Counted from the stretch's first letter, positions 16,933 to 25,301 are shown. The stretch is DNA of 45,587 nucleotides from Candidatus Howiella intestinavium (GCA_904420585.1 CAJFVX010000032.1:1-45587); one strand, 5' to 3'. The notes: generated by a model not told the origin, from the letters alone. A program made the numbers and translations.

Positions 16933-17711
16933 CACAGCCTCCTGATATGAAACCCGCCGTCGGCGTTCAGCACCTGGCCGGTGGCGAAGTCCAGCAGGCC
17001 GCCCGCCGCCGCCAGCACGCAGGCGGCCACGTCTTCCGGCTGCCCGAACCGGCGGATGGGGGTGACCCCCTCCTCCTCAATCATCCGTTTGTACTTTTCC
17101 TCCACCCCGGCGGTCATGTCGGTGCGGATGATGCCCGGCCGCACCTCAAAAACCGGGATGCCCCAGGGAGCCAGCCGGTCGGCGAAAAGCTTGGTGACCA
17201 TGGACACCCCCGCCTTGGAGATGCAGTATTCCCCCCGGTTGACCGAGGCGGTGTAGGCCGATATGGAGCCGATGTTGACAATGCGGGGCCGGTAGTCGGC
17301 AAGACCTGCCTCCAGCAGGGCAAGCATCCGGTTGGCCGCCAGCTGGCAGAGGAAGAAGGTGCCCTTCAGGTTCACGTCCAGCACCCGGTCGAAGCTGTCT
17401 TCGGTCATCTCCAAAAGGTCCCGGCGGACGGCAGGGGCCACGCCGGCATTGTTGACCAGCAGGTCCAGCCGGCCGTGCCGCCGGAGGATTTCATCGATTA
17501 CAGCCTGCCGCTGGGCCGGTATGGAAATATCGCAGGGCAGGTATTCGGCGCTCTGCCCCGCGTCCAGGAAGGACTGCACCAGGTCTTCGCAATCGGCCGC
17601 CGGCCGTGTGGCCGAGAGGATGACATGGTAGCCCTCCCCGGCCAGGGCCCGGGCGATGCCAAGGCCGATGCCCCGGCGCGAGCCGGTGACCAAAGCTGTC
17701 TTCTTTATCAT
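16932..17711 (-). CDS. SDR family NAD(P)-dependent oxidoreductase (FabG-like)
   Basis: A 259-residue classical short-chain dehydrogenase/reductase. The cofactor motif TGSRRGIG lies at residues 9-16, followed by LLVNNAG, the catalytic Ser in VNIGSIS, and the YxxxK pair in GEYCISKAG. The C-terminal GQVLNADGGFHI is typical of 3-oxoacyl-ACP reductase-like members. Such enzymes interconvert a ketone and an alcohol with NAD(P)H. The gene is 13 bp after the OYE-like gene and overlaps the flavoprotein, with GGAGG 8 bases before the ATG. Operon context argues for a catabolic substrate rather than fatty-acid synthesis. Confidence 0.93.
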   Translation of the reverse strand: MIKKTALVTGSRRGIGLGIARALAGEGYHVILSATRPAADCEDLVQSFLDAGQSAEYLPCDISIPAQRQAVIDEILRRHGRLDLLVNNAGVAPAVRRDLLEMTEDSFDRVLDVNLKGTFFLCQLAANRMLALLEAGLADYRPRIVNIGSISAYTASVNRGEYCISKAGVSMVTKLFADRLAPWGIPVFEVRPGIIRTDMTAGVEEKYKRMIEEEGVTPIRRFGQPEDVAACVLAAAGGLLDFATGQVLNADGGFHIRRL

Positions 17712-17724
17712 CTGTGCCGCCTCC

Positions 17725-19056
17725 TTACCGTTTTAATACATCCCGCTGATACAAGGGCAGATAGGTTTCCGCATCCCGGACGACGCAGCCCGCCATGCTG
17801 CCCGCCCGCATGAGTTCGCTGCACTTGCCGCAGGCGATGCAGCATTTTTCCGGCGCAAGGGCCCCCGTTTTGAACAAGTCCCTGGGAAAATCCGGGTAGG
17901 CGAAAAACTCCCGGCCGAAGCCCGCCATAGCCGATATTCCCGTCTCCACCGCCCCGGCGGCCAGGTAGGGGGCGAACTGCCGCAGGTAGGAGTGCCCCGA
18001 ACTGATAATTTTCATCTCCGGCACGGCCCGGGCGATTTGGCCGATGCAGGCGAACATCCGGGCCACCCCCTCCAGCGGGTGCTCCTCCGGCACATAGGGG
18101 CCGGCGTCGTAGGGCCGGTTGACGTGGGGGTTGACGTAGGGGTTGCCGATGGTGATGTCCAGCAGCTCCATCCCCATCTCCTCCCGCAGGGCCTTTACCA
18201 GCCGGATAGGCTCGGCCAAATCCGGCTGCAGCCCTCCGGCGGGAGAGACCCCGAAGCCGTAGGGGTAGGGGAAGCCGTCGTAGACATTGAGGCGGCTGGT
18301 GATGAGCATCCGGCCGGACACATGGGCCTTTGCGCTGGAAAGGGCGTTCCTATAAAACCGGGTGCGGTTTTCGAAGCTGCCGCCGTAGGCCCCCGGCCGG
18401 TTGTAGGCCGACAGCAGCTCGCTGACAAGATACCGGTGACAGGCCTTGATATCCACCCCGTCGAAGCCGGCCGCCTCGGCCAGCCGGGCGGTTTTGCCGT
18501 AGGCCTCCTCCAGCTCCTTCAGCCGGTCGTCGGTGATGATGCGGGCGGGGTCGATGGGGGCATCCTTTTCAAAGAGGGGATTTTGATAGGCGATGATGGG
18601 GGCCGGCGTCCCCGTGGGCTTGGAGTAGCGGCCGGAATGGGTGGCCTGGAGGATAATAAGGGGAGCAAAGCCGTTTTCCTTTAGGGAAATCTCCCGGATT
18701 TGCTCGGTCATGGCCTTAAAGGCGTCCAGGTTGTCCTCGGTCAGCCAGAGCTGCCGGGGATTGGCTCGCCCCTCGGGCGTCACGGCCACGGCCTCCGCCC
18801 AGATGAGCCCCGCCCCGCTGCCGGCAAACCGCCGGTACCGCCGCAGGGTCAGTTCAGCCGGGCTGCCGTCGGTATTTCCGTCGCAGCCCTCCATGGGCTG
18901 TATGGCGATGCGGTTGGGGACGCTGCGCCCGTCCCGCAGGGCCAGGGGCTCCTGCAGGCAGGCCAGGTTCTCGCTTAAGGGCAGGCTGATCCCCAGCCTC
19001 TCCAGCTCCGCCCGCAGCTGGGCCAGGTCTTTATAATGGAATTTTTCGTGCTGCAT
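17725..19056 (-). CDS. NADH:flavin oxidoreductase, Old Yellow Enzyme family
   Basis: A 443-residue FMN-binding TIM-barrel protein. Family segments are NRIAIQPMEG, the QATHSGRYSKP strand with its substrate-binding His, and LVSELLSAYNRPGAYGGSFENR. The C-terminus has a CCIACGKC cluster that resembles the Fe-S-binding region of 2,4-dienoyl-CoA-reductase-type members. The large C-terminal FAD/NAD domain of those enzymes (about 650 residues) is absent, and the separate FAD protein in the operon might supply electrons instead. OYE enzymes reduce activated C=C bonds. It is the first gene of the operon, with AGGAGG before the ATG, and it is divergent from an AraC regulator. Confidence 0.9.
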   Translation of the reverse strand: MQHEKFHYKDLAQLRAELERLGISLPLSENLACLQEPLALRDGRSVPNRIAIQPMEGCDGNTDGSPAELTLRRYRRFAGSGAGLIWAEAVAVTPEGRANPRQLWLTEDNLDAFKAMTEQIREISLKENGFAPLIILQATHSGRYSKPTGTPAPIIAYQNPLFEKDAPIDPARIITDDRLKELEEAYGKTARLAEAAGFDGVDIKACHRYLVSELLSAYNRPGAYGGSFENRTRFYRNALSSAKAHVSGRMLITSRLNVYDGFPYPYGFGVSPAGGLQPDLAEPIRLVKALREEMGMELLDITIGNPYVNPHVNRPYDAGPYVPEEHPLEGVARMFACIGQIARAVPEMKIISSGHSYLRQFAPYLAAGAVETGISAMAGFGREFFAYPDFPRDLFKTGALAPEKCCIACGKCSELMRAGSMAGCVVRDAETYLPLYQRDVLKR

Positions 19057-19098
19057 ATGCTGCGCCTCCTGTTTCCCGCTTTTCCGCCGCCGGCGGGA

Positions 19099-19128
19099 TT
19101 GTGCGGGATGCTGGGTTTATGATATACT
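19099..19128 (+). promoter_or_regulatory. Promoter region of the AraC gene, shared with the divergent OYE operon
   Basis: TTGTGC (19099-19104) and TATACT (19123-19128) with an 18-bp spacer point to the AraC gene. Only about 150 bp separate the two divergent start codons, so the regulator can plausibly bind once and control both. I could not pick a confident minus-strand promoter. Confidence 0.5.
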
Positions 19129-19205
19129 ATAGACAAAGGAATTTATCCGGCATTTGCGCAGAAAAATATAGAAAATCCGACTTTTTCGAAAAAGGAGGCC
19201 TGTCC

Positions 19206-20054
19206 ATGCCCGCGAAATCCCCCGTGCTGGTCTGCCGGTATGCCGACGACCCGGGGCCGCACCACATCCACAGCCACCTTTCCTGCGAACTGATTTACGT
19301 GCGCCGGGGCAAGGCCCTCTTTACGGCGGGGGAAAGCCGCTACACCGTAGGGGGCGGGGCGGTGGTGGTCCTCAGCAGCCTGGAGGACCACAGTGTTACC
19401 GTCCTGGAGGAGCCCTACCAGCGGTATTTTACCATGCTGTCGGTGGCCGAACTGGAAAAGCAGACGGGCAATCCCCGCCTGACGGCGGTGTTCAAAAACC
19501 GCCCTCCCGGCTTCCGGCACGTCCTGACCCTGCCGGGCGGGGGAGAGCGGCTGGAGGGGATTTTTGCCGCCCTGCTGGCCGAATACAGCCGGCCGGGGGC
19601 CTTTTCGGGGGAGCTGTCCGCCGCCCTCATCAAGGAACTGCTGATTCTGCTCTGCCGGGCAAACCCGGCGGCCTTTCCCTCCTGCGCCGGGCCGCTGTAT
19701 CAGAAAATAGAAGAGGCCCAGCGGTATCTGGAATCCCATTTTACCGAGCCGGTTTCGGTGGCGGAAATCGCCGGCCGGGCCTTTTTGCAGGCCGACTACT
19801 TTTCCCGTTCCTTTAAGGAAATCACCGGCTACACCCCCAAGCAGTATCTGACCCTGCTGCGCCTGACCTACGGCTGCCAGCTGCTGCTTCAGTCCGGCCT
19901 TGCGGTGCAGGATATAGCCGTCCGGTGCGGGTTCGGGGATGCCAGCGGCTTTATCCAGGCCTTTAAAAAGCGATACGGTGCCACGCCCCACCAGTACCGC
20001 CGGCAGGAGGGGGCGGCCGGCCTGATTACCGGCGGCGGGAAAGGGCAAAAATAA
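19206..20054 (+). CDS. AraC family regulator, divergent from the redox operon
   Basis: A 282-residue regulator with an N-terminal cupin-type sensor (HHIHSHLSCELIYVRRGKALFTAG, then VVVLSSLEDHSVT). The C-terminal AraC domain reads PVSVAEIAGRAFLQADYFSRSFKEITGYTP and VQDIAVRCGFGDASGFIQAFKKRYGATPHQYR. AAAGGAGG precedes the ATG at 19206, so I prefer it to the longer frame starting at 19101, which runs through the promoter. It is adjacent to and divergent from the OYE-SDR-flavoprotein operon and 66 bp upstream of an aldehyde dehydrogenase. Control of both is likely but inferred. Confidence 0.9.
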   Translation: MPAKSPVLVCRYADDPGPHHIHSHLSCELIYVRRGKALFTAGESRYTVGGGAVVVLSSLEDHSVTVLEEPYQRYFTMLSVAELEKQTGNPRLTAVFKNRPPGFRHVLTLPGGGERLEGIFAALLAEYSRPGAFSGELSAALIKELLILLCRANPAAFPSCAGPLYQKIEEAQRYLESHFTEPVSVAEIAGRAFLQADYFSRSFKEITGYTPKQYLTLLRLTYGCQLLLQSGLAVQDIAVRCGFGDASGFIQAFKKRYGATPHQYRRQEGAAGLITGGGKGQK

Positions 20055-20120
20055 AGGAAGTGCCGGGGCAGGGCCCTCTTACATCCGCAGGACGCGAAAT
20101 CCAAAGAAGGGACGAGGAAA

Positions 20121-21506
20121 ATGACCAAAGAAGACGCCGGCCGCATCCTTGCGGCCCAGAAGGCTTGGTTCCGGCAGGGGCACACCCTGCCCTACGCCTT
20201 CCGGATGGAACAGCTGGGGCGGCTGTACGACGCCGTCCGTCGGTATGAGGGAAAAATCGCCGCCGCTCTGCAGGCGGATTTGGGCAAGTGTGCCGCCGAA
20301 AGCTATATGAGCGAAACGGGGATGGTGCTGGCGGGCATATCCCATATACGAAAGCATCTGAAGGGGTGGATGCGGCCGAAACGGGAGCCGTCTCCCATGA
20401 CCGTCTTCCCATCCTCCGGCCGGGTGGAATACACACCCAAGGGCAGCGTGCTCATTATCGGCCCCTACAATTACCCCTTCCAGCTGGCCATGGAGCCTCT
20501 GGCTGAGGCCCTGGCCGCCGGCAACTGCGCCGTCATCAGCCCCTCGGAGCTGACCCCGTCGGTCTCGGCCGTCCTGGAGGAGCTGGTGGCGGAGACCTTT
20601 GATGGGGCCTATGTCCGCTGTGTCCCCGGCGGGGTGGAAGCCAATACCGCCCTGCTTGCCTGCCGGTTCGACGCCATCTTTTTCACGGGCAGCCCCCGGG
20701 TGGGGAAAATCGTCATGGAGGCGGCGGCCAAAAACCTTGTCCCGGTGACCCTGGAGCTGGGGGGCAAAAGCCCGGTCATCGTGGACGAGACCGCCCGGCT
20801 GGATGCGGCCTGCCGGCGGATTGCATGGGGCAAGCTGTTAAACGCCGGGCAGACCTGCGTGGCCCCGGACTACGTCCTGGTTCATCGGCGGGTTTTCCAG
20901 CCCTTTATAAAGGGGCTGACCGAGGCCATCCGGGCCTTTTACGGGGAGGACAGCCGCCAAAGCTCCGATTACGGGCGGATTGTCAACCGGCGGCATATGG
21001 AGCGGCTGACGGGGATGCTCACACGGGATAAGGCCTTTATCCGCTTCGGCGGCCGATGGGATGGGGAGGCCCGGTATATCGAACCCACCATCCTCTGTCC
21101 CGACAGCTTTGCCGCCGCCTGTATGCAGGAAGAAATATTCGGCCCCCTCCTGCCGGTTTTTCCCTACGACCGGCTGGAGGAGGCCCTTGACAGGATAAAC
21201 GGGGGCGAAACCCCGCTGGCTCTGTATATTTTCAGCGAGGACAAGGGGACGGTGGATACCATCCTGGGCCGCACCGCGTCGGGGGGCGTGTGCGTCAACG
21301 ACACGGTAAGCCATCTCATCCATCCCGGCCTGCCCTTTGGGGGCCTGGGGGAAAGCGGCATGGGGCACTACCACGGGGAGGCCGGCTTCCGCACCTTCTC
21401 CCACGCCCGCAGCGTCCTGCGGCGTTCCACCCGTGTGGTTGTAAATCTCGCCTTCCCGCCCTACGGCGAGAAAAAGCTGCGGGCCATCAAGCGGTTTATG
21501 AAATAG
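20121..21506 (+). CDS. Aldehyde dehydrogenase, class 3 (ALDH3) type
   Basis: A 461-residue NAD(P)-dependent aldehyde dehydrogenase that oxidises aldehydes to acids. The NAD-site motif IGPYNYPFQL, FFTGSPRVGK, the general-base Glu212 in TLELGGKSP, and the nucleophile Cys246 in NAGQTCVAPDY are all present, as is the C-terminal PFGGLGESGMG. The length (about 460) and the hydrophobic C-terminal end fit ALDH3 and coniferyl-aldehyde-dehydrogenase-like enzymes. It follows the AraC gene on the same strand after 66 bp, probably in one transcript. Its stop lies 3 bases from the stop of the convergent spoIID gene. Confidence 0.93.
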   Translation: MTKEDAGRILAAQKAWFRQGHTLPYAFRMEQLGRLYDAVRRYEGKIAAALQADLGKCAAESYMSETGMVLAGISHIRKHLKGWMRPKREPSPMTVFPSSGRVEYTPKGSVLIIGPYNYPFQLAMEPLAEALAAGNCAVISPSELTPSVSAVLEELVAETFDGAYVRCVPGGVEANTALLACRFDAIFFTGSPRVGKIVMEAAAKNLVPVTLELGGKSPVIVDETARLDAACRRIAWGKLLNAGQTCVAPDYVLVHRRVFQPFIKGLTEAIRAFYGEDSRQSSDYGRIVNRRHMERLTGMLTRDKAFIRFGGRWDGEARYIEPTILCPDSFAAACMQEEIFGPLLPVFPYDRLEEALDRINGGETPLALYIFSEDKGTVDTILGRTASGGVCVNDTVSHLIHPGLPFGGLGESGMGHYHGEAGFRTFSHARSVLRRSTRVVVNLAFPPYGEKKLRAIKRFMK

Positions 21507-21509
21507 AGC

Positions 21510-22487
21510 CTATCCGCTTGTCTTGGAAAGCTGGCAGCCGGGATAGTACCAGTTTAGGATTTCCAGGTAGGTGCTGCCCTGGGCGGCCATGTAGCTGGCG
21601 CCGTACTGGCTCATACCCACCCCGTGGCCGTATCCCCGGACGGTGAAGACCATCTGGCCGTCGGTGCCCACGGACAAATCAAAGTTGGCCGAACGCAGGC
21701 CGAAGGCCGTGCGCATCTGGCTGCCGGTGACCGCAATATCCCCCAGCTTGTAGGAAAGCACCGTGCCCGACTGGCTTCGTTCCGGCTCGGACAGCCAGCT
21801 TTCCGGCTCCCCCGTCAGTTCGGCCCCCCAGGCGGCCGCCTGCTCCTTAAAGACGTCGGGGCTTACCCGCTCCTCGCTGAGGTATTCGGGGGAGAGCAAA
21901 TCCCCCACGCTCTCCACCGGCTGCAAATAGGGGTAGTCCTGCCCCCAAACGTTGGCGGCCGACTCGGTTTTCCCCCCGGATATGCAGTGGTAGGCCGCCA
22001 GGATGGGCTCATTTTCATAGGTCAGCAGCAGCCCCTCCACCGCTTTTACGGCCTCCTCCAGCCGGGCGGCCCAGGCCTCGTAGTTTTCCCCCCACTTTTC
22101 CTTGGCCTGCTCCCTGCTGCAGAAGGCCTGGTCCTTGGAGGGGTCGGTGGTCAAATCGTAGTCCCCCTGGCCGCTCTGCTCCCGCTGCCATTTCTTGCGG
22201 CAGGCGAAGGTGTAGCAGACCACGGCCTGGGCCTTCAGAGCCTCCTCCTCGCTGTCGGGGGAGATTTCGGCCGCCACCGCCCCAAAGACGTATTCGGCGG
22301 CGGCTATCTCTTGGGTTTTGCCGGTTTCGTGGTTGTAGATTTGGAAGGTGTCCATCTTCTCGGAAAAGGGGGCGGCCTCCCCCGAAGAGGTCCCTCCTGA
22401 ATCGGAGGCGGGGGGGATGGAGGAAAGGGGCAGGAGCAGCATGCTGAAAAACAGCAGCACGGCCACCAGGACATAGGGATTTTTCAA
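21510..22487 (-). CDS. spoIID: Stage II sporulation protein D (SpoIID/LytB)
   Basis: A 325-residue membrane-anchored peptidoglycan lytic transglycosylase that works with SpoIIP and SpoIIM during forespore engulfment. The N-terminal anchor is VLVAVLLFFSMLLLPL. The SpoIID domain begins around AAEISPDSEEEALKAQAVV, which carries the conserved catalytic Glu. Then come YHCISGGKTESAANVWG and the signature VRGYGHGVGMSQYGAS near the C-terminus. No in-frame ATG fits; I chose TTG at 22487, preceded by GGAAAGGACGG, so initiation may be slow. No clear sigma-E promoter was found. The presence of spoIID supports a spore-former. Confidence 0.9.
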   Translation of the reverse strand: MKNPYVLVAVLLFFSMLLLPLSSIPPASDSGGTSSGEAAPFSEKMDTFQIYNHETGKTQEIAAAEYVFGAVAAEISPDSEEEALKAQAVVCYTFACRKKWQREQSGQGDYDLTTDPSKDQAFCSREQAKEKWGENYEAWAARLEEAVKAVEGLLLTYENEPILAAYHCISGGKTESAANVWGQDYPYLQPVESVGDLLSPEYLSEERVSPDVFKEQAAAWGAELTGEPESWLSEPERSQSGTVLSYKLGDIAVTGSQMRTAFGLRSANFDLSVGTDGQMVFTVRGYGHGVGMSQYGASYMAAQGSTYLEILNWYYPGCQLSKTSG

Positions 22488-22550
22488 CTTTACATCCGTC
22501 CTTTCCGCAAAATAAGGGGCGGGAAATCTTTTTCCCCCGCACAGTTTCGG

Positions 22551-22579
22551 TTGACATATCTTTCCGCCGGCGATACAAT
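22551..22579 (+). promoter_or_regulatory. Consensus sigma-A promoter of the 22708 gene
   Basis: TTGACA (22551-22556) and TACAAT (22574-22579) with exactly 17 bp between. It sits between the divergent spoIID gene and the membrane-protein gene. Confidence 0.8.
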
Positions 22580-22707
22580 AGAAAAGTATCGCGGCCGCAG
22601 GCCTGTGCTTTTGCCTTGTCCATATATATGTGGGCCCGCCGGCGAAAAGAACCTGTCCGCCTGGGACGGGAGAGAACCGGGAATATAACAAAAGGGCGGT
22701 GCTTTTT

Positions 22708-23499
22708 TTGAAAAATAAGATATTCTGGATTGCGCTCATCCTCCTTGTGCCCCTGACGGTGGCCGGGCGGACGGTGCAGCTGCTGTATATGACCGAACCC
22801 GCCACTGGCTTTTTTAAGCAGGACATGGCCGGCCTGGGCATCGCCATGGGGGTAGTTCTGGGGGCGGCCCTGGCGGCTGTCCTGGTGCTTTGCCGCTGCC
22901 TGCGGCCGGAGGCCCGGCCGCGCCCTGAGCGGAACATCCCTCTGGCTGTGGTATCCTTCCTGCTGGCGGCCGTCCAGCTGTATGAGGCCGCCGCCGTCAT
23001 GCTCACCGACGCCGGGCTGGGGATTGCGGATGTGCTGCATATGCTGCTGCTCTTCGGCTCCATCGCCTTTTTTGCCATGCTGGGGGTCAGCTGCATATCC
23101 TATCTGCCTCTGCCCCATATCCTGACCCTGCTGCCGGTGCTTTTGTGGGGCTTCCGGCTCATCACCGCCTTTACCCACTATACCGGCATCGCCAGCATCG
23201 CCGAGAACATCCTGGACATCGCCATGCTCTGCTTCTCCCTTTTCTTCATGCTGGAGCAGGGGAAGTTCCTCTGCGGCGACAAGAAGAAGCCCGGCCGCTG
23301 GCTGCTGGCCGGCGGGGTCTGTACGGCCGTGCTCTGCGCGGCGGCCACCCTGCCCCGGTACATCCTGGTGCTCATGGGCCAAAGCTCCCTGATTCACGAC
23401 GGCGCCATGCCCAATTTTACCGACCTGGTTCTGGCGGTGTACATCATCGTTTTTGCGGCCAGCCTCTTCCCCTGGCGGCAGTGGAAGCCCGTCCATTAA
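22708..23499 (+). CDS. Multi-pass membrane protein of unknown function
   Basis: A 263-residue integral membrane protein with about seven hydrophobic segments, for example IALILLVPLTVAG, LGIAMGVVLGAALAAVLVL, VLHMLLLFGSIAFFAML and LVLAVYIIVFAASLF. A conserved-looking hairpin reads SCISYLPLPHILTLLPVLLWGFRLI. No enzymatic motif is visible, and I do not recognise the family beyond its resemblance to uncharacterised Oscillospirales membrane proteins. I chose the TTG at 22708 (preceded by AAAGGGCGG) because no ATG lies before the first membrane segment without crossing the promoter leader; a GTG at 22699 is possible. It is divergent from spoIID, but its promoter looks vegetative, so a sporulation role is not implied. 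Confidence 0.75.
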   Translation: MKNKIFWIALILLVPLTVAGRTVQLLYMTEPATGFFKQDMAGLGIAMGVVLGAALAAVLVLCRCLRPEARPRPERNIPLAVVSFLLAAVQLYEAAAVMLTDAGLGIADVLHMLLLFGSIAFFAMLGVSCISYLPLPHILTLLPVLLWGFRLITAFTHYTGIASIAENILDIAMLCFSLFFMLEQGKFLCGDKKKPGRWLLAGGVCTAVLCAAATLPRYILVLMGQSSLIHDGAMPNFTDLVLAVYIIVFAASLFPWRQWKPVH

Positions 23500-23512
23500 A
23501 GACCTATATGTG

Positions 23513-23562
23513 AAAATCCCCGGCAGGCCGGGCCGCAGAGGCCCTCCTGCCGGGGATTTTTT
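23513..23562. terminator. Strong bidirectional terminator
   Basis: AAAATCCCCGGCAGG (23513-23527) is the reverse complement of CCTGCCGGGGATTTT (23546-23560). T-runs lie on both strands between the convergent membrane-protein and methyltransferase genes. Confidence 0.85.
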
Positions 23563-23567
23563 GCGCC

Positions 23568-24962
23568 TTACCGCAGCCGCAGTCCCTTGGGATAGTGGTT
23601 TTTGAGGCGGCCGCCGCTTGCCTTGCCGAACCCCAGGGGCAGCCCGCCGGCGTATACCCCCGCGTATCCCCCGGAGAGACCGGCGGCGTCGATTTCCTCC
23701 CCCCGCAGGTAGGCGGCCAGGGCGGGGGCGTCCAGGGGGAGGTCCAGCCGCCGCCGGGGGGATAGGGCGGGGGAGACGAAAAGGGCGTGGGCCGGGACAA
23801 AGCGCCCCCGCAGGTACTCCCCGGCAAACAGGCCGGCCCGCAGCAGCCGCAGCCCCTCCAGGGGCGGGCAGCCCTCCGGCAGCAGGTAGATCTTGTCCCC
23901 CCGGCCCACCGGGCGGCCGGGCGGCGTTCCCTCCATGTTTTCCTCCCAGAAGGCCGAGAAGGCGGCAAGGGCTGCGTCCGTATTTGTCCCGGCGGGCCGC
24001 CGGCCCTTTTTCCTCTCGCCGGGCGGAGGCGGCGGGAAGCCGGCGTCCCCCGCTTCCCGCCGGCGGAAGAGGGCCACAAAGTGCCCCTCGCCTCCCAGGA
24101 AGGGGAAAATCCGCCGGGTTTTCTCGATTCCCTTACAGCCGGGGGCAAAGGCCGCCCGGCCGGGCTGGCCCCAAGGGCCGGCGATATCGTCCAGGTAAAA
24201 ATCCGGATGCCGGGCTAAAAAGGCGGCGGCGGTCTCTTCGTCCTCCTCGGGGGAAAAGGTGCAGGTGCTGTATACAAGGTATCCCCCCGGCCGCAGGGCC
24301 GCCGCAGCGCTGTCCAGGATTTTTGCCTGCCGCAGGGCGCAGGCCTTTACGTTTTCCAGGCTCCAGTTTTCGGCCGCCGCCGGCTCCCGCCGGAACATGC
24401 CCTCCCCCGAGCAGGGGGCGTCCACCAGCACCCGGTCGAACCAGCCGGGAAGGAGGGGGCAGAGCTGGTCGGGCCGCATGGAGGTTATGAGGGTGTTGGC
24501 CGCCCCCATGCGCTCCAGGTTGGAGGAGAGCACCCGGGCCCTGCTTTCCACAAACTCATTGGCCACCAGAATCCCCCGCCCCTGGAGGGCGGCGGCGATT
24601 TGGCTGGATTTGCCGCCGGGGGCGGCGCAGAGATCCAGCACCCGTTCCCCCGGCCGGGGGGCCAAGGCCGCCACGGCTGCCATGGCCGACGGCTCCTGCA
24701 TGTAAAAGCCCCCGGCCAGATGGAGAGAATGGTTGCCCAGCCCGGCCGTATCGGCGGGAATATAAAACCCCTCGGGACAGAAGGGGACAGGGGTCAGCTG
24801 GACTGTATCCTTCAGCTTTTCCGCCAGGTCGGCGGGGGTGATTTTCAGGGTATTGGCCCGCAGCCCCCGAAAGGGCGGTTGGCCGAGGCTGTCCCGGTAG
24901 GCGGGATAGAGGTCGGGGAAAAATTCCCTGAAACGGAAAAAATAGGTTTCGGGCAGCTGCAT
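23568..24962 (-). CDS. rsmF: RsmF/RsmB-family 16S rRNA (cytosine-C5) methyltransferase
   Basis: A 464-residue NOL1/NOP2/Sun-family SAM-dependent RNA m5C methyltransferase. The N-terminal LRANTLKITP segment precedes SAM motif I, DLCAAPGGKSSQIA. The catalytic motifs DAPCSGEGMF (motif IV) and STCTFSPEEDE (motif VI) both carry the expected cysteine. The C-terminal ~150 residues, after a Gly/Pro/Arg-rich linker, form the PUA-like RsmF C-terminal domain (GDKIYLLPEG, RGRFVPAHALF). AAAAGGAG precedes the ATG at 24962; longer upstream frames overlap the divergent promoter. The exact target cytosine cannot be told from sequence. Confidence 0.9.
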   Translation of the reverse strand: MQLPETYFFRFREFFPDLYPAYRDSLGQPPFRGLRANTLKITPADLAEKLKDTVQLTPVPFCPEGFYIPADTAGLGNHSLHLAGGFYMQEPSAMAAVAALAPRPGERVLDLCAAPGGKSSQIAAALQGRGILVANEFVESRARVLSSNLERMGAANTLITSMRPDQLCPLLPGWFDRVLVDAPCSGEGMFRREPAAAENWSLENVKACALRQAKILDSAAAALRPGGYLVYSTCTFSPEEDEETAAAFLARHPDFYLDDIAGPWGQPGRAAFAPGCKGIEKTRRIFPFLGGEGHFVALFRRREAGDAGFPPPPPGERKKGRRPAGTNTDAALAAFSAFWEENMEGTPPGRPVGRGDKIYLLPEGCPPLEGLRLLRAGLFAGEYLRGRFVPAHALFVSPALSPRRRLDLPLDAPALAAYLRGEEIDAAGLSGGYAGVYAGGLPLGFGKASGGRLKNHYPKGLRLR

Positions 24963-24979
24963 TTCCAAACTCCTTTTAT

Positions 24980-25008
24980 GTATAAATCCACCCCGCCGGC
25001 TGATACTA
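24980..25008 (+). promoter_or_regulatory. Candidate sigma-G/sigma-F (forespore) promoter
   Basis: GTATA (24980-24984) fits the forespore -35 consensus GHATR. GATACTA (25002-25008) fits the -10 consensus CATNHTA at all but the first base. The spacer is 17 bp, and the elements end 23 bp before the start codon of a small Asn/Gln-rich protein. No good sigma-A promoter is present instead. Confidence 0.5.
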
Positions 25009-25031
25009 ATGCTGAAAGCGGGGTGAGAAAC

Positions 25032-25178
25032 ATGGCTAACAACAAGCAGAAGCAGAATATCCGCAACCAGCAGGATAACTGCCCTCAGAACAAGGAGCAG
25101 AATCCCATGAACAACGCCCAGAACAAGCGGAACAACAACCAGTCCGAGAACAAGAATAATCAGCCCAGCGCCCGGTAA
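25032..25178 (+). CDS. Small Asn/Gln/Lys-rich protein, possible spore protein
   Basis: A 48-residue hydrophilic protein starting MANNKQKQNIRNQQDN, with 16 Asn, 10 Gln and 7 Lys by my count, one Cys, and no hydrophobic core. GGGTGAG precedes the ATG by 4-5 bases and a clear terminator follows. The forespore-type promoter and composition suggest a small acid-soluble or storage-type spore protein, comparable in composition to gamma-type SASP. The repeated gamma-SASP motif is absent, however, and so is the alpha/beta SASP DNA-binding motif. It is divergent from rsmF. Being an intrinsically disordered spore-core or coat component is inference. Confidence 0.7.
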   Translation: MANNKQKQNIRNQQDNCPQNKEQNPMNNAQNKRNNNQSENKNNQPSAR

Positions 25179-25198
25179 ATCCGGCCGCCGCAAGCTGC

Positions 25199-25250
25199 AA
25201 AACCGCCCGTCGCAGGCCGTGGAAAAACGGCAGGCGGCAGGCGGTTTTTT
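25199..25250 (+). terminator. Intrinsic terminator of the small Asn/Gln-rich gene
   Basis: AAAACCGCC faces GGCGGTTTTTT (ending at 25250) with an inner CCGT/ACGG stem. The T-run of six follows the stem on the plus strand. Confidence 0.75.
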
Positions 25251-25301
25251 ATGTTTTGCGCCGCCGGCCGGAACGCATACCTCCGGCGGGCGGTGCGGTT
25301 T

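Noticed and set aside
14950-19056. Bile acid 7-dehydroxylation (bai) operon
   Set aside because: The OYE is the short single-domain type and the CoA ligase, 7-alpha-dehydratase and CoA transferase genes are missing. Only general family resemblance exists.
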